DNA of 64,000 nucleotides from Oscillibacter sp. (GCA_017526785.1 JAFXQV010000007.1:33528-97527), one strand, 5' to 3'; positions 25,210 to 33,272 are shown, counted from the stretch's first letter. Notes: generated by a model from the sequence alone, not told the origin. Numbers and translations: made by a program.

Positions 25210-28200
25210 TTATTTTCCACTGCGCCGGAGTTCCCGTTGCAGTCGTTCCTCGATGATACGGTAGATTTTATCGGCGGTTCGGCGTATCTCCGCCTCACTC
25301 ATGGAAGGCGGGGGCGGTTCCCGCTGTTGCGGGGCTTCCCGTTCCAGCCAAGTGATGGAAGTCGGTCTCGAAAGCGTGGGCGTGATTGCGTTGGGAGCCG
25401 TCCACTCAATTTGCCGGACTTCCGGTGTCCGGCTGATGGCCGTGCCGGGCGCTTCCGGTTTCTCCAACAATTTTTGCGCCCATTCGGGCAGAGGCGGCAC
25501 CCCGTTTCCGGATGTTCCCTCCCGCGCCGTCTGCGCGGCGACCGATTCCGTGTCCCGCACGGGGAACGTCAGCGAGAGCGGAGCAACGCTGTTCCCTGTC
25601 GTATCCGTTTCGGCGGTGTCCGGCGCGGCGGGGGTAATGAGCGGTTCCAGAGTCCACGGACGGGCGGAACCGTTACGCGGTATCGCTGTACGGATATCCC
25701 GGAGTTTCCGCGACGGCGCGGAAAGTGTTCCGTGACGATTCGGCGAACGATGTTCGGATACTGCGGGCTTCTGTTCTTCCCCGGTTGGAGAAGTCGTGCC
25801 GGACTGACCGCGCTTTTGTGGCGAGGAGACCGTCTTTAGCGCGGCGTTATTTTCCGCAGAAAGATGTGTCAGTTCTTCCGGAACCATGTCCGGGGCAAGC
25901 CGCTCGGCGGGGTACGCTTCCGGTACGCTGTCGGCGTCGGTGTCGACACTGGACTTATGAATCAGCGGTGCGGACGCCTCCGCGTCGGACATTTGTGCCG
26001 GGTACGCTGTCGCCGTTGTTCCGGATACATTCTCCGGCGAGGCTTCGACGCTTCGCGGTTGTTGTGCCGCGACGCCGGACAGTATTTCCGTCACGCTGTC
26101 GGCGGTGGACTTATGAATCAGTGGCGCGGACGCCTCCGCGTCGGACGCTTGCGCCGGATACGCAGTCGCCGTTGTGCCGGATACGTTCTCCGGCGACGCT
26201 TCGACGCTTCGCGGTTGTTGTGCCGCGACGCCGGACGGTGTTTCCAGTACGCTGTCGGCGGCGGCGTCGACACTGGACTTATGAATCAGCGGTGCGGATA
26301 CCTCCGCGCCGGACACTTGCGCCGGATACGCTGTCGCTATTGTTCCGGGTGCTGTCACCGTTGTTCCGGATACGTTCTCCGGCGACGCTTCGACGCTTCG
26401 CGGTTGTTGTGCCGCGACGCCGGACGGTGTTTCCGGTATGCTGTCGGCGTCGACGTCGGTGACACTGGACTTATGAATCAGTGGCGCGGACGCCTCTGCG
26501 TCGGACACTTGCGCCGGATACGCTGTCGCCGTTGTCCCGGGTGCTGTCGCTGTTGTGCCGGATACGTTCTCCGGCGACGCTTCGACGCTTCGCGGTTGTT
26601 GTGCCGCGACGCTGGACGGTGTTTCCGGTACGCTGTCGGCGTCCGACAATTGCGCGGTTGCGGTTAATGTCGCGGCTTTTTTCGGCGCGTCGAGGCGAGG
26701 GGATTGTTCCGACGGTTTATCCGAATTTCCGGCTAATGTGCGTTCCACAGTTTCCTGATTTCCGGCTAACGTGCGCTCTACAGCTTCCTGAATGTCGCGC
26801 TTCCATGGAAAGTCGGATGGTTCCTCACGTTCTGAGATAGATTCTCCCGTTTTTTGACGATTCATAGCCTCTTGCCGACGCAAGCGCAGGACATCCGGAA
26901 GAAGAATACTTCCCGCCTCACCTCGTTTTTCGTCTGGCACGGGCATACCGGGATGAATTGGCGATTTTTTTGGCGTCCAGCCGCCGGAATCCGGCACGGA
27001 TACCGCTTGACTAACTAAGGGCAAAGGCTCAATACGCAAAGTTGACTGGTCAAGGTTGTAATGGCTCGCGGTGGGAACCGTTTTCGCTATCCCACGAAGG
27101 CTTGTCAAGGATACGCGCTTGTCATCTTTGGAAGCGGACACGCGGTGATTGAAGGGGTTCGCGTCGCCGTTCCGCGTAGAAACGCGGAAAAATTGATTCA
27201 AAACACGGCTTCTATATTCCGTTGTTCCGGTGGGGTGCGAAGGATGTTCTTCTTCTGTCGCGCTGTCCAGCAAGGGAAGGGCGCGTGTCTCGGGACGAGG
27301 GAATATTTCATTTCGGTTACTTGCGGGGAGGAAAGAAACGGACGGTGCCGGACGGTTTACGCCGTACCGCGCAAACGTCGCGGGACGTTCTGCGTTTGGG
27401 GACTGTTCCGCGTACTGCGTAAGCGTTTCGGGCGACATCGGGCGGTTTACGCCGTACCGCGCAAGCGTCGCGGGACGTTCCGCGCTTGCGGTCTGTTCCG
27501 CGTACCGCGTAAGCGTTTCAGATGACAGCGGACGGTTTACGCCGTACCGCGCAAACGTCGCGGGACGTTCTGCGTTTGGGGACTGTTCCGCGTACTGCGT
27601 AAGCGTTTCGGGCGACATCGGACGGTTTACGCCGTACCGCGCAAGCGTCGCGGGACGCTCCGCGTTTGCGGCCTGTTCCACGTACCGCGTAAGCGCTTCG
27701 GGCGACAGCGGACGGTTTACGCCATACCGCGCAAGCGTCGCGGGACGTTCCGCGTTTGCGGCCTGTTCCACGTACCGCGTAAGCGCTTCGGGCGACATCA
27801 GACGGTTTACGCCGTACCGCGCAAGCGTCGCGGACGGCATGGTATGACGTTCCGCGTCACGAATCAACGACGCCTGCCGCGTCAGCCCTGCGGAACGCAA
27901 GGACATAGAGCCAAGTTCCCAACGGCGTCGCGGAGACTGTAAAATAATCCGCTGTGTGTTCTCCGTCGAGATTTTCAGCTCCCGCTCTTTTATAAGTACG
28001 CGCTCTATGATACGCTCGACAGGCGGTTTGGACTTCTTCTCCGTCGGCGCGGACGGCTTCTCCTCCTTTTTCGCTTCACGACGCTTGTTATCCGCTTCGT
28101 TTTGACGGCGAATCGCGTCCAGCACGACTTTCAGGTCAAAGTTCAGGGAAATTTCCGGCGGCGCGTACGGCGTCTCCTCCGGTTCCTCGTCCTCCAAGTA

Positions 28201-28356
28201 GAACAGGGACAGCGGACGGTATATGCCGAGGCTCGTTCGGGTTCTTGCGGCGAGTTCCTCCACGAAAAGCGCGGAGAGCATGCCAAAGCCGGACAGCCCG
28301 TTTGCGTTCTGTCCTGCCGTCGCCATATCCGGTTTTGTGATAGCAATTGATTTCAT
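25210..28356 (-). CDS. Large repeat-rich CIS protein, candidate tape measure or linker
   Basis: This 1,048-residue protein has a short N-terminal region (GMLSALFVEELAARTRTSLG), a charged helix with a KKEEKPSAPTEKKSKPP stretch, five full 30-residue repeats plus a partial copy (TLARYGVNRPMSPETLTQYA core), a Pro/Ser/Thr-rich region, four longer repeats sharing VAAQQPRSVEASPENVSGTT, and a C-terminal basic helix (ADKIYRIIEERLQRELRRSGK). I recognise no family. The gene sits between the tube genes and the LysM gene, where phage tape-measure genes usually lie, but the proline-rich composition is unlike a helical tape measure. The ATG at 28356 shares one base with the preceding stop (TGATG). Confidence 0.8.
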   Translation of the reverse strand: MKSIAITKPDMATAGQNANGLSGFGMLSALFVEELAARTRTSLGIYRPLSLFYLEDEEPEETPYAPPEISLNFDLKVVLDAIRRQNEADNKRREAKKEEKPSAPTEKKSKPPVERIIERVLIKERELKISTENTQRIILQSPRRRWELGSMSLRSAGLTRQASLIRDAERHTMPSATLARYGVNRLMSPEALTRYVEQAANAERPATLARYGVNRPLSPEALTRYVEQAANAERPATLARYGVNRPMSPETLTQYAEQSPNAERPATFARYGVNRPLSSETLTRYAEQTASAERPATLARYGVNRPMSPETLTQYAEQSPNAERPATFARYGVNRPAPSVSFLPASNRNEIFPRPETRALPLLDSATEEEHPSHPTGTTEYRSRVLNQFFRVSTRNGDANPFNHRVSASKDDKRVSLTSLRGIAKTVPTASHYNLDQSTLRIEPLPLVSQAVSVPDSGGWTPKKSPIHPGMPVPDEKRGEAGSILLPDVLRLRRQEAMNRQKTGESISEREEPSDFPWKRDIQEAVERTLAGNQETVERTLAGNSDKPSEQSPRLDAPKKAATLTATAQLSDADSVPETPSSVAAQQPRSVEASPENVSGTTATAPGTTATAYPAQVSDAEASAPLIHKSSVTDVDADSIPETPSGVAAQQPRSVEASPENVSGTTVTAPGTIATAYPAQVSGAEVSAPLIHKSSVDAAADSVLETPSGVAAQQPRSVEASPENVSGTTATAYPAQASDAEASAPLIHKSTADSVTEILSGVAAQQPRSVEASPENVSGTTATAYPAQMSDAEASAPLIHKSSVDTDADSVPEAYPAERLAPDMVPEELTHLSAENNAALKTVSSPQKRGQSGTTSPTGEEQKPAVSEHRSPNRHGTLSAPSRKLRDIRTAIPRNGSARPWTLEPLITPAAPDTAETDTTGNSVAPLSLTFPVRDTESVAAQTAREGTSGNGVPPLPEWAQKLLEKPEAPGTAISRTPEVRQIEWTAPNAITPTLSRPTSITWLEREAPQQREPPPPSMSEAEIRRTADKIYRIIEERLQRELRRSGK
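25940..26660. repeat. Long in-frame tandem repeats (about 156-200 bp units)
   Basis: Four copies encode ETPSGVAAQQPRSV, EASPENVSGTT, YPAQ.SDAEASAP and LIHKSS. Unit length varies (about 52-64 residues) through insertion of ATAPGTT and VTDVDAD segments. The copies are nearly identical at DNA level in the SVEASPENV portion. Confidence 0.85.
27351..27838. repeat. 90-bp tandem repeats
   Basis: Copies begin at 27351, 27441, 27531, 27621, 27711 and 27801, exactly 90 bp apart. On the minus strand each encodes a 30-residue unit with TLARYGVNRP and SPE(A/T)LT(R/Q)Y. Two of the units specify identical protein. The exact in-frame period and near identity indicate recent duplication. Confidence 0.92.
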
Positions 28357-28802
28357 CAGAAGCAACCGTTATAAAGAAACTCCAGTCGGTGTACGGCGAC
28401 AGTCGGCTGATTGCTGTTGAGTTCCGGGCCGATATATTTTTGCAGATACGCGTCTTGAATCGTCCAGCTCCGCTGGGAGGTTCCGAAACTGTCTTTCAGC
28501 GTGATAATGCCGGTCAGCGGGACAAGTATCCCGGTAATGCAGGCCTGCATGAGAAAGGCGATTTTCGACCCGTCCGCCAAAATCCCCTGCTCGAGTACCA
28601 GCACTTGGGGCTTGGGAGCCTTGACATAGAAGCGCGTATAGAGGGAACCGCCCTCGCGGAAAGGCTCGTATTCCATTTCCATATTCAGCCCCGACACGGA
28701 CAGAAACCGCCCGCTCAATCCGGCACCGAGCAGACTGGCAATCACGCCCACGGCTCCGCTAAGGCTGACATCGAAATAAGAGCCTGAAAGATATTCGCTC
28801 AT
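28356..28802 (-). CDS. Tail tube protein (gp19-like), third copy
   Basis: The 148-residue protein shows the T4 gp19/Afp tube fold pattern: VSGLNMEMEYEPFREGG, YVKAPKPQVLVLEQGI, ILVPLTGIITLKDSFG and SWTIQDAYLQKYIGPELN. It is more divergent than the other two tube genes and may be the tube initiator that contacts the hub (Afp5-like). AAAGGAAGGG precedes the ATG by 7 nt, and its stop overlaps the start of the repeat protein. Confidence 0.88.
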   Translation of the reverse strand: MSEYLSGSYFDVSLSGAVGVIASLLGAGLSGRFLSVSGLNMEMEYEPFREGGSLYTRFYVKAPKPQVLVLEQGILADGSKIAFLMQACITGILVPLTGIITLKDSFGTSQRSWTIQDAYLQKYIGPELNSNQPTVAVHRLEFLYNGCF

Positions 28803-28837
28803 GCGCTCACCCTTCCTTTCAAGATAGTCCGTGTCCG

Positions 28838-29317
28838 TCAGGACGGCGGGAACACAGTCCGCTCCATGCCGGAAATGGCGAACGTCAAACTTTCGGAAAG
28901 CACCTCACTGCGCGCGCCGTCCATAGGCATTAACTCGTAGCCAATGGGCAGGGCGTTTTTCAGGGACCACGAGACGCCGCGGTTCCCCTGTTCGTCCAAC
29001 GCGATAACGTTGATGGTTCTGTACAGACTGCCGCCGCCTTTCGGCCCTTCGTTAGGTCCGGCGGCGGCGCTGAGAAGCCAGTCAAGAAAATCGTTGTCCC
29101 CGATGACGCCCTTTGTGAGCGTGACGGGGGCGAAGGTGGTCAAAACCGGAATCGTCTCCTTGACGCCCCGTTTGTCGTTTCCGGAGCGGACGGTGATTGT
29201 CTCGACGCTGACTTTCACGCCCGAAAACTGCGAAAACGCGGCGACGACCGCCCCGCCGCTTTCGACTTCCACTAAAAATCGAAACGCCTTAAACGGTTCG
29301 GCGTATTGAATTGGCAC
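28838..29317 (-). CDS. Tail tube protein (gp19-like), second copy
   Basis: The 159-residue product has the canonical tube motifs FRFLVEVESGG, FSQFSGVKVSVETITVR, PVTLTKGVIGDNDFLDWL and a C-terminal SEVLSESLTFAISGMERT. It starts with GTG at 29317, 8 nt after AAAGGAGG. It follows the frameshifted chaperone by 18 bp. Several tube paralogues per cluster are usual in Afp/PVC systems, one forming most of the tube and the others the ends. Confidence 0.92.
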   Translation of the reverse strand: MPIQYAEPFKAFRFLVEVESGGAVVAAFSQFSGVKVSVETITVRSGNDKRGVKETIPVLTTFAPVTLTKGVIGDNDFLDWLLSAAAGPNEGPKGGGSLYRTINVIALDEQGNRGVSWSLKNALPIGYELMPMDGARSEVLSESLTFAISGMERTVFPPS

Positions 29318-29335
29318 GGCGTCGGCCTCCTTTCG

Positions 29336-29539
29336 CTAACGGAACTCAAAGCTCTTCTGGTTCTGCTTGGACGAGCCGCTGACCTTCTCGTTGACTGCGG
29401 ACACCTCCCGGCACCATCTGCGCCGCTCCAAATGCGGCAGGTTCATCACCTCATGGCGCGACCAGTGGAGATAGTAGGACAGAAATGTCATTTCCTGCCA
29501 GAGCGGCTCCTGCGGGTAGAGCGTCAGCCCGGGCTCAAT
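29336..29539 (-). CDS. DUF6760-like domain, probably translated by -1 frameshift from the chaperone gene
   Basis: This open frame specifies IEPGLTLYPQEPLWQEMTFL, then SYYLHWSRHEVMNLPHLERR and a basic tail ending SFEFR before TAG (29336-29338). The YPQEPL..EM.F..YY.HWS...V.NLPH.ERRRW pattern resembles the small DUF6760 proteins of CIS clusters. No ATG, GTG or TTG start with a ribosome-binding site lies in frame at the 5' side. The frame is entered exactly by a -1 slip at T TTT TTA (29539-29545) in the upstream gene. The expected fusion is 184 residues. Confidence 0.8.
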   Translation of the reverse strand: MEPGLTLYPQEPLWQEMTFLSYYLHWSRHEVMNLPHLERRRWCREVSAVNEKVSGSSKQNQKSFEFR

Positions 29540-29889
29540 AAAAAATCCAGCGGAACCTCGACTTCCTGATTGCAGTGGGGGCAGATAACTTTATAAACAG
29601 GCATGTCCGACATGTTGATTCTTTGGTAGAGGTCCTGCAGGTAGGCCAAGTCCATTGTGAAAAGTCCCTCAATCACGCGCGTGTTAATCGCGTTGAGCGT
29701 ACCCAGACGCGTGATAACGCGGGAAAGAAGGATAATCGTAAGGTATCCGGAGTTTTGCTGTACGCGCTGGTCGCGCAAGGGGAGTATTTCATCGGCGGCG
29801 GTGGCAAGGCGCATGGTTCCCCGCTTATGTACCGTCCCGTTCTGGTCAACGTAGCCCTTGGGCAACTCAAATTCAAATTCGGTTTCCAT
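29524..29889 (-). CDS. Tail assembly chaperone (P2 gpE-like), zero-frame product
   Basis: The 121-residue protein starts EFEFELPKGYVDQNGTVHKRG, followed by the helical LSRVITRLGTLNAINTRVIEGLFTMDLAYLQDLYQRIN and a CPHC motif near the end. The pattern fits the small tail-assembly proteins (gpE/41/14-type) encoded after tube genes. TAGGAGA lies 8 nt before the ATG. The zero frame stops at TGA 29524-29526, four codons after a slippery heptamer that leads into the DUF6760-like frame. Short and frameshifted products together chaperone the tape measure in P2 and lambda. Confidence 0.88.
   Translation of the reverse strand: METEFEFELPKGYVDQNGTVHKRGTMRLATAADEILPLRDQRVQQNSGYLTIILLSRVITRLGTLNAINTRVIEGLFTMDLAYLQDLYQRINMSDMPVYKVICPHCNQEVEVPLDFLLSPG
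29539..29559 (-). promoter_or_regulatory. Programmed -1 ribosomal frameshift signal
   Basis: On the minus strand the heptamer T TTT TTA (29539-29545) has the X XXY YYZ phase relative to the zero frame. A Shine-Dalgarno-like GAGG (29556-29559) ends exactly 10 nt upstream, the spacing known to stimulate -1 frameshifting at dnaX. A perfect palindrome AGCCCGGGCT lies just downstream. Confidence 0.8.
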
Positions 29890-29937
29890 TTATGATATCT
29901 CCTAAAAGGGACGCGGAGACGATGTCCCCTCAAATAG

Positions 29938-29972
29938 AGTATGCTCCGCCCGCCCTTGGGACGGAGCATACT
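29938..29972. terminator. Intra-operon hairpin after the main tube gene
   Basis: Arms AGTATGCTCCG (29938-29948) and CGGAGCATACT (29962-29972) are perfect over 11 bp with a 13-nt loop. It lies between the first tube gene and the chaperone gene. No U-tract follows, so partial termination or 3' end protection of the sheath-tube mRNA is more likely than a strict terminator. Confidence 0.55.
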
Positions 29973-30021
29973 GACCGCTGACGGAACAGCGCCCGCGAAC
30001 GATATGCGGTTTACGCGGCGA

Positions 30022-30501
30022 TTAAATCGGGGACGGCTCGTGGGAGAGGTTGCCCGGGAAGTGCTGCAAGCCCTCATGGCAAAGCTCCAGAGAGTGAATC
30101 GCCACTTCCGCGCCGAGGCCGTTGAAGTCGGGTACGGTGTAGCCCGTGACCCACGCGTTGATGAGCTGCCACGACGGGCCGGGGTTCCCGGCGTCGTCAA
30201 AGAGCGTAATCGTGACGTTGTGGCGAACCATGCTCGTGGGGGGCGCGTCGTTTGTGGGTGCCGCGGAGTAGACCCAGTCGAGGAAGTCGGAGTCGTCGGC
30301 CACGCCCCAGCGGAGCGTGACGTTTCCGAACTTGGTCAGGCCGGTGAGCTTGCGCGGGGTGTTGCGGAGGTCGTCGCCTTCCCTGTATTCCACCACGTCC
30401 ACGGTGGAGTTCATTCCGGAGACCTCCGAAAATCCGGCGCGGCTGATGCCGTCAATTTCGACCTGATACCGGAATACTCTATACGGATAGCCAATAGCCA
30501 T
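30022..30501 (-). CDS. Tail tube protein (gp19-like), main copy
   Basis: The 159-residue protein has YPYRVFRYQVEIDG, AGFSEVSGMNSTVDVVEYREGDD, RKLTGLTKFGNVTLRWGV, DSDFLDWVY and VAIHSLELCHEGL, the full CIS tube (Afp1/gp19) signature. It directly follows the sheath, and an 11-bp hairpin lies 3' of it, suggesting it is the abundant tube subunit. AAAGGA lies 10 nt upstream of the ATG. Confidence 0.95.
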   Translation of the reverse strand: MAIGYPYRVFRYQVEIDGISRAGFSEVSGMNSTVDVVEYREGDDLRNTPRKLTGLTKFGNVTLRWGVADDSDFLDWVYSAAPTNDAPPTSMVRHNVTITLFDDAGNPGPSWQLINAWVTGYTVPDFNGLGAEVAIHSLELCHEGLQHFPGNLSHEPSPI

Positions 30502-30540
30502 GTCGTTTCAGTCCTTTCCTGTCAAAATCCAGAGGCTCCA

Positions 30541-32328
30541 TTATTCGGCGGTCTTCTGCGTAATGCGGAAGATGACAAACTCGGCGGGCTTCACGGGCGC
30601 GATGCCGATTTGGCAAATCAGGCGGCCGTTGTCGATGTCGTCCTGCGTCATGGTGGTGGGGCCGCACTCCACGAAGAAGGCTTGGTCGGGACTGCTCCCG
30701 GCAAGCGCGCCGTCGCGCCAGCAGGTGGCGAGGAAGGACGAAATTGTACGCGTGACGCGTCCCCAGAGGGTTTCGCTGTTGGGTTCAAAGACGACCCAGT
30801 TTGTGTTCGCCCGGATGGATTCCTCAATGTAGATGAACAGGCGGCGGACGTTCAAGTATTTCCAGAGACCGTTGGAGCTAATCGTTCTGGCACCCCAGAC
30901 GCGGATTCCGCGCCCCGGGAACGCCCGGATGAGGTTCACGCCCATGGGGTTGAGCATGTCCTGCTCGGCGTTGTTGTAGTTGCACGAAAGCCCCGTGCAG
31001 CCCTGCACGATTTCATTGGCGGGAGCCTTATGCACGCCCTTTTCGTTGTCGCTTCTGGCGTAGACGCCGGCCATTGCGCCGGAGGGCGGGAAGAAGTCGG
31101 AGCGTTTCGCGCCCGCGTCGTACATTTGCAGCCACGGATGATACATCGCGGCGTAGGTGGAGTCGTACATATCGCGGAAGTTGGCGACATCGCTGGGCTT
31201 TTTCAAGTCCTGCGGCACGTCCAGAATGGCGAACATGCTCATACGGCGCTCGCAGAAGGCGATAAGCCCCGCCTGCACTTCCGGCATGGTGACGCCGGGG
31301 ATGGCCATAATGGAGACGTGGCTGTTTTCTTGGAAGGCCTGCAGTCCGGTACGGCGTCCGGGGCCGTCGTCCTTGCCCAGATAAACGTCAGGCGTGACGC
31401 CGCCCATAGAGCCGTTGGAGCCGCCGGAGAGAATCAAAACCATAGATTCCCCCGTGCCGCCGCACTTCTCGTAAGGAGTGACCCCGGCGGACTTCGGCGC
31501 GGCGGGAGCCGGAGCGGGAGCTTCTTTCTTGTCCTTATCGTCCTTGCCGTTGGCCTTGGCGGGAGCCGGGGCGGCGGCGGAGGCCGGAACCTGCAGGACT
31601 TCCACCCGGATGAGGTCGCTTTTGGCTGTGCGAATCGGGGCGTAGTTCAGGGCGTCGGCGCGGAGGGAAAGGTTTTCAAACGTTTCCACCGTCTCGTCCA
31701 GACGGGCTGTGATGGTGATTTCGCAAGTACGGATATACTTTGCCGTGCCGACCGTCGTGTCGGCGACATTGAGCGTGCAGGGGGCGTCGAGCGTTACCGT
31801 TGTGTCCAGCACGCTCTTGACCGTGGCGTAGGCGCTCTTGGAGCCGTCGAACAGTTCCACGGTGTCGCCGGGGAAGAAGCCGTCGGCGTTCTTCAGGACG
31901 AGGTCAGCGCCGTTGACGGAGAAGACCTGCGTCTTGGCCTTGTAGGACGGGGCGACGGTGACGCGCATATTGTCCGCCCACGCGCCCGGGCTGGCGGCCT
32001 TGATTTCCAGAACGCCCGTCTGGGCGACGCCCGTCTTGGCGTTTTCCGGAACGACGCGCATAATGTAGGCGCGGGAGCCGCCGTTGATGAAAAACTGTTC
32101 CACCGCGTAGGGCAGGAACCGCGCGGAGCCGTAGTCCGCCGCGCTGAGATAGCCGCCGTATATCCGGCGGTACTCGGCAAAGCTGGTGATGCGCTGGGGC
32201 TGACCGATGACGGGGCCGCGCTCCGCAAGACCGATAAATCCTGCCGTGCTGGTGCTTACGCCCTGCATGGGGGTCGCGCCGGAGTCATACTCCTCCACAT
32301 ACACGCCCGGGGACAGATATTCCGCCAT
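30541..32328 (-). CDS. Contractile tail sheath protein
   Basis: The 595-residue protein starts EYLSPGVYVEEYDSGATPMQGVSTSTAGFIGLAERGP, the conserved sheath N-terminus, and ends with GVRVWGARTISS-like, RRLFIYIEESIRANTNWVVFEPN and IGIAPVKPAEFVIFRITQ, the interlocking C-terminal strands. The middle includes an Ala/Pro/Lys-rich insert (about 245-285). Contraction of this polymer drives the tube. The start is set by homology; its ribosome-binding site is about 40 nt away and is probably brought close by a hairpin. Confidence 0.97.
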   Translation of the reverse strand: MAEYLSPGVYVEEYDSGATPMQGVSTSTAGFIGLAERGPVIGQPQRITSFAEYRRIYGGYLSAADYGSARFLPYAVEQFFINGGSRAYIMRVVPENAKTGVAQTGVLEIKAASPGAWADNMRVTVAPSYKAKTQVFSVNGADLVLKNADGFFPGDTVELFDGSKSAYATVKSVLDTTVTLDAPCTLNVADTTVGTAKYIRTCEITITARLDETVETFENLSLRADALNYAPIRTAKSDLIRVEVLQVPASAAAPAPAKANGKDDKDKKEAPAPAPAAPKSAGVTPYEKCGGTGESMVLILSGGSNGSMGGVTPDVYLGKDDGPGRRTGLQAFQENSHVSIMAIPGVTMPEVQAGLIAFCERRMSMFAILDVPQDLKKPSDVANFRDMYDSTYAAMYHPWLQMYDAGAKRSDFFPPSGAMAGVYARSDNEKGVHKAPANEIVQGCTGLSCNYNNAEQDMLNPMGVNLIRAFPGRGIRVWGARTISSNGLWKYLNVRRLFIYIEESIRANTNWVVFEPNSETLWGRVTRTISSFLATCWRDGALAGSSPDQAFFVECGPTTMTQDDIDNGRLICQIGIAPVKPAEFVIFRITQKTAE

Positions 32329-32376
32329 GTCTTTGCTTCACGCCCACAAGTGACAGGCAGTGAAGCGTCCCTCCTT
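32326..32376 (-). promoter_or_regulatory. Sheath mRNA leader: strong Shine-Dalgarno bridged to the start by a hairpin
   Basis: On the minus strand AAGGAGG (complement of 32370-32376) is followed by GAC, then a hairpin with arms GCTTCAC (60-66 of the 32300 block) and GTGAAGC (complement of 32335-32341), extended by GCC/GGC past one bulge. AAAGAC and the ATG follow. Folding leaves 9 unpaired nt between the Shine-Dalgarno and the start, which is optimal. Confidence 0.65.
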
Positions 32377-32389
32377 CCATGTTCCGATT

Positions 32390-32833
32390 TTATACAGATT
32401 CGCCGCTCGCGGCGTCTATCTGAAAAGAGAAAAATCCGCGTTCGCGGGGTCGCGCCATCAGGTTCCAGAAGCGAACGAGAATGGCGGCGTTGTACTCAAT
32501 GGCCGCCTTTAGGCGCTGGCGCGCGCCGTAGGCGTCGTCGAGTTCGGCGCGGGTGCGGAACACGGGTCGCCCGTCGTCGGGCAGAAACATCGCGCCCCGC
32601 ACGGCCTGCCGATTGACCGTATCGCAACGGCGCAGGCCTTCCGCCCGGTCGTCGAGGCGGAAAGGGTAGCGCCCGTAACATAAGATTTCGCCGTCCATCG
32701 GGAGACAGCACATCTCCCACGAACAGCCGTCGCGTTCCATGCGGAAACGTATCCAGCCCGTTTGGGTCGTCCACGCCGCGCCGCTTTCGTCCAACAGCGC
32801 CGTAAGGACGGCGCGTGTTTGGGTTTCTTGCAA
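32390..32833 (-). CDS. YbjN-like / type III chaperone-fold protein
   Basis: The 147-residue product has an alpha/beta layout like YbjN and CesT-type chaperones: TRAVLTALLDESGAAWTTQTG, CCLPMDGEILCYGRYPF, a linker with CDTVNRQAVRGAMFLPDDGRPVFRT and a C-terminal helix with LKAAIEYNAAILVRFWNLM. It may chaperone the sheath or a cargo. The start at TTG 32833 is preferred because GGTGAGGA lies 4-5 nt upstream; the longest frame starts at TTG 32854 with no site. Confidence 0.7.
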   Translation of the reverse strand: MQETQTRAVLTALLDESGAAWTTQTGWIRFRMERDGCSWEMCCLPMDGEILCYGRYPFRLDDRAEGLRRCDTVNRQAVRGAMFLPDDGRPVFRTRAELDDAYGARQRLKAAIEYNAAILVRFWNLMARPRERGFFSFQIDAASGESV

Positions 32834-32906
32834 TTTGTCCTCACCGCTCCGCAAAATCGAACAGGATTCTATACATAGTCGTAAAAATCCGCTGGTTGTT
32901 GAGGTC

Positions 32907-33272
32907 TTATGACTGCGCGTCGCCTCCGCTCCACGCGGGGGAAGCCGTCACAAGGGGGGCTTCCGGTGTGCTGTCCGGCACGGACAGGGGCGGAGTACGC
33001 GCTTCGCCGACCGGGAGCGGACGCCGCAAAAGTTCCGGTTCGCTGGACGCGGAAAGCAACTCTTCTAAAGCACGGTTGCCCACCGTATGGGAAAGGGTCT
33101 CGGCCTGTTCCGTGGAGAGGCGGACGCCGAGCCGCAAGGCCTGTAAGGCCAAGGCGGGGGAGAGCGTTCCGGACTTGCGCGAAGCGTCCGCGACGCGGGA
33201 ATCAAGTTTTGTGTCGCGTCCCTTGCGGGACTGCGGCGCGTTTTTCGCGGCGGTCGCCCGACTGTCTGCCAT
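32907..33272 (-). CDS. Small CIS-associated protein with a GNRA-type helix
   Basis: The 121-residue protein has a basic N-terminus, a helical segment (SPALALQALRLGVRLSTEQ, then LSHTVGNRALEELLSA) and a Pro-rich C-terminus. The VGNRAxxxLL segment resembles the short helix that often precedes DUF4157 in CIS effectors, so it may have a targeting or adaptor role. I do not recognise a formal family. It is the first gene after the strong leftward promoter at 33313-33341. Confidence 0.65.
   Translation of the reverse strand: MADSRATAAKNAPQSRKGRDTKLDSRVADASRKSGTLSPALALQALRLGVRLSTEQAETLSHTVGNRALEELLSASSEPELLRRPLPVGEARTPPLSVPDSTPEAPLVTASPAWSGGDAQS

Noticed and set aside
27351-27838. Regular 90-bp repeats as a CRISPR array
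   Set aside because: The units are contiguous, have no unique spacers and keep one reading frame of the repeat protein.
29336-29539. DUF6760-like frame as an independently started gene (ATT or CTG start)
   Set aside because: No ribosome-binding site at a fitting distance, whereas the slippery site enters the frame exactly.
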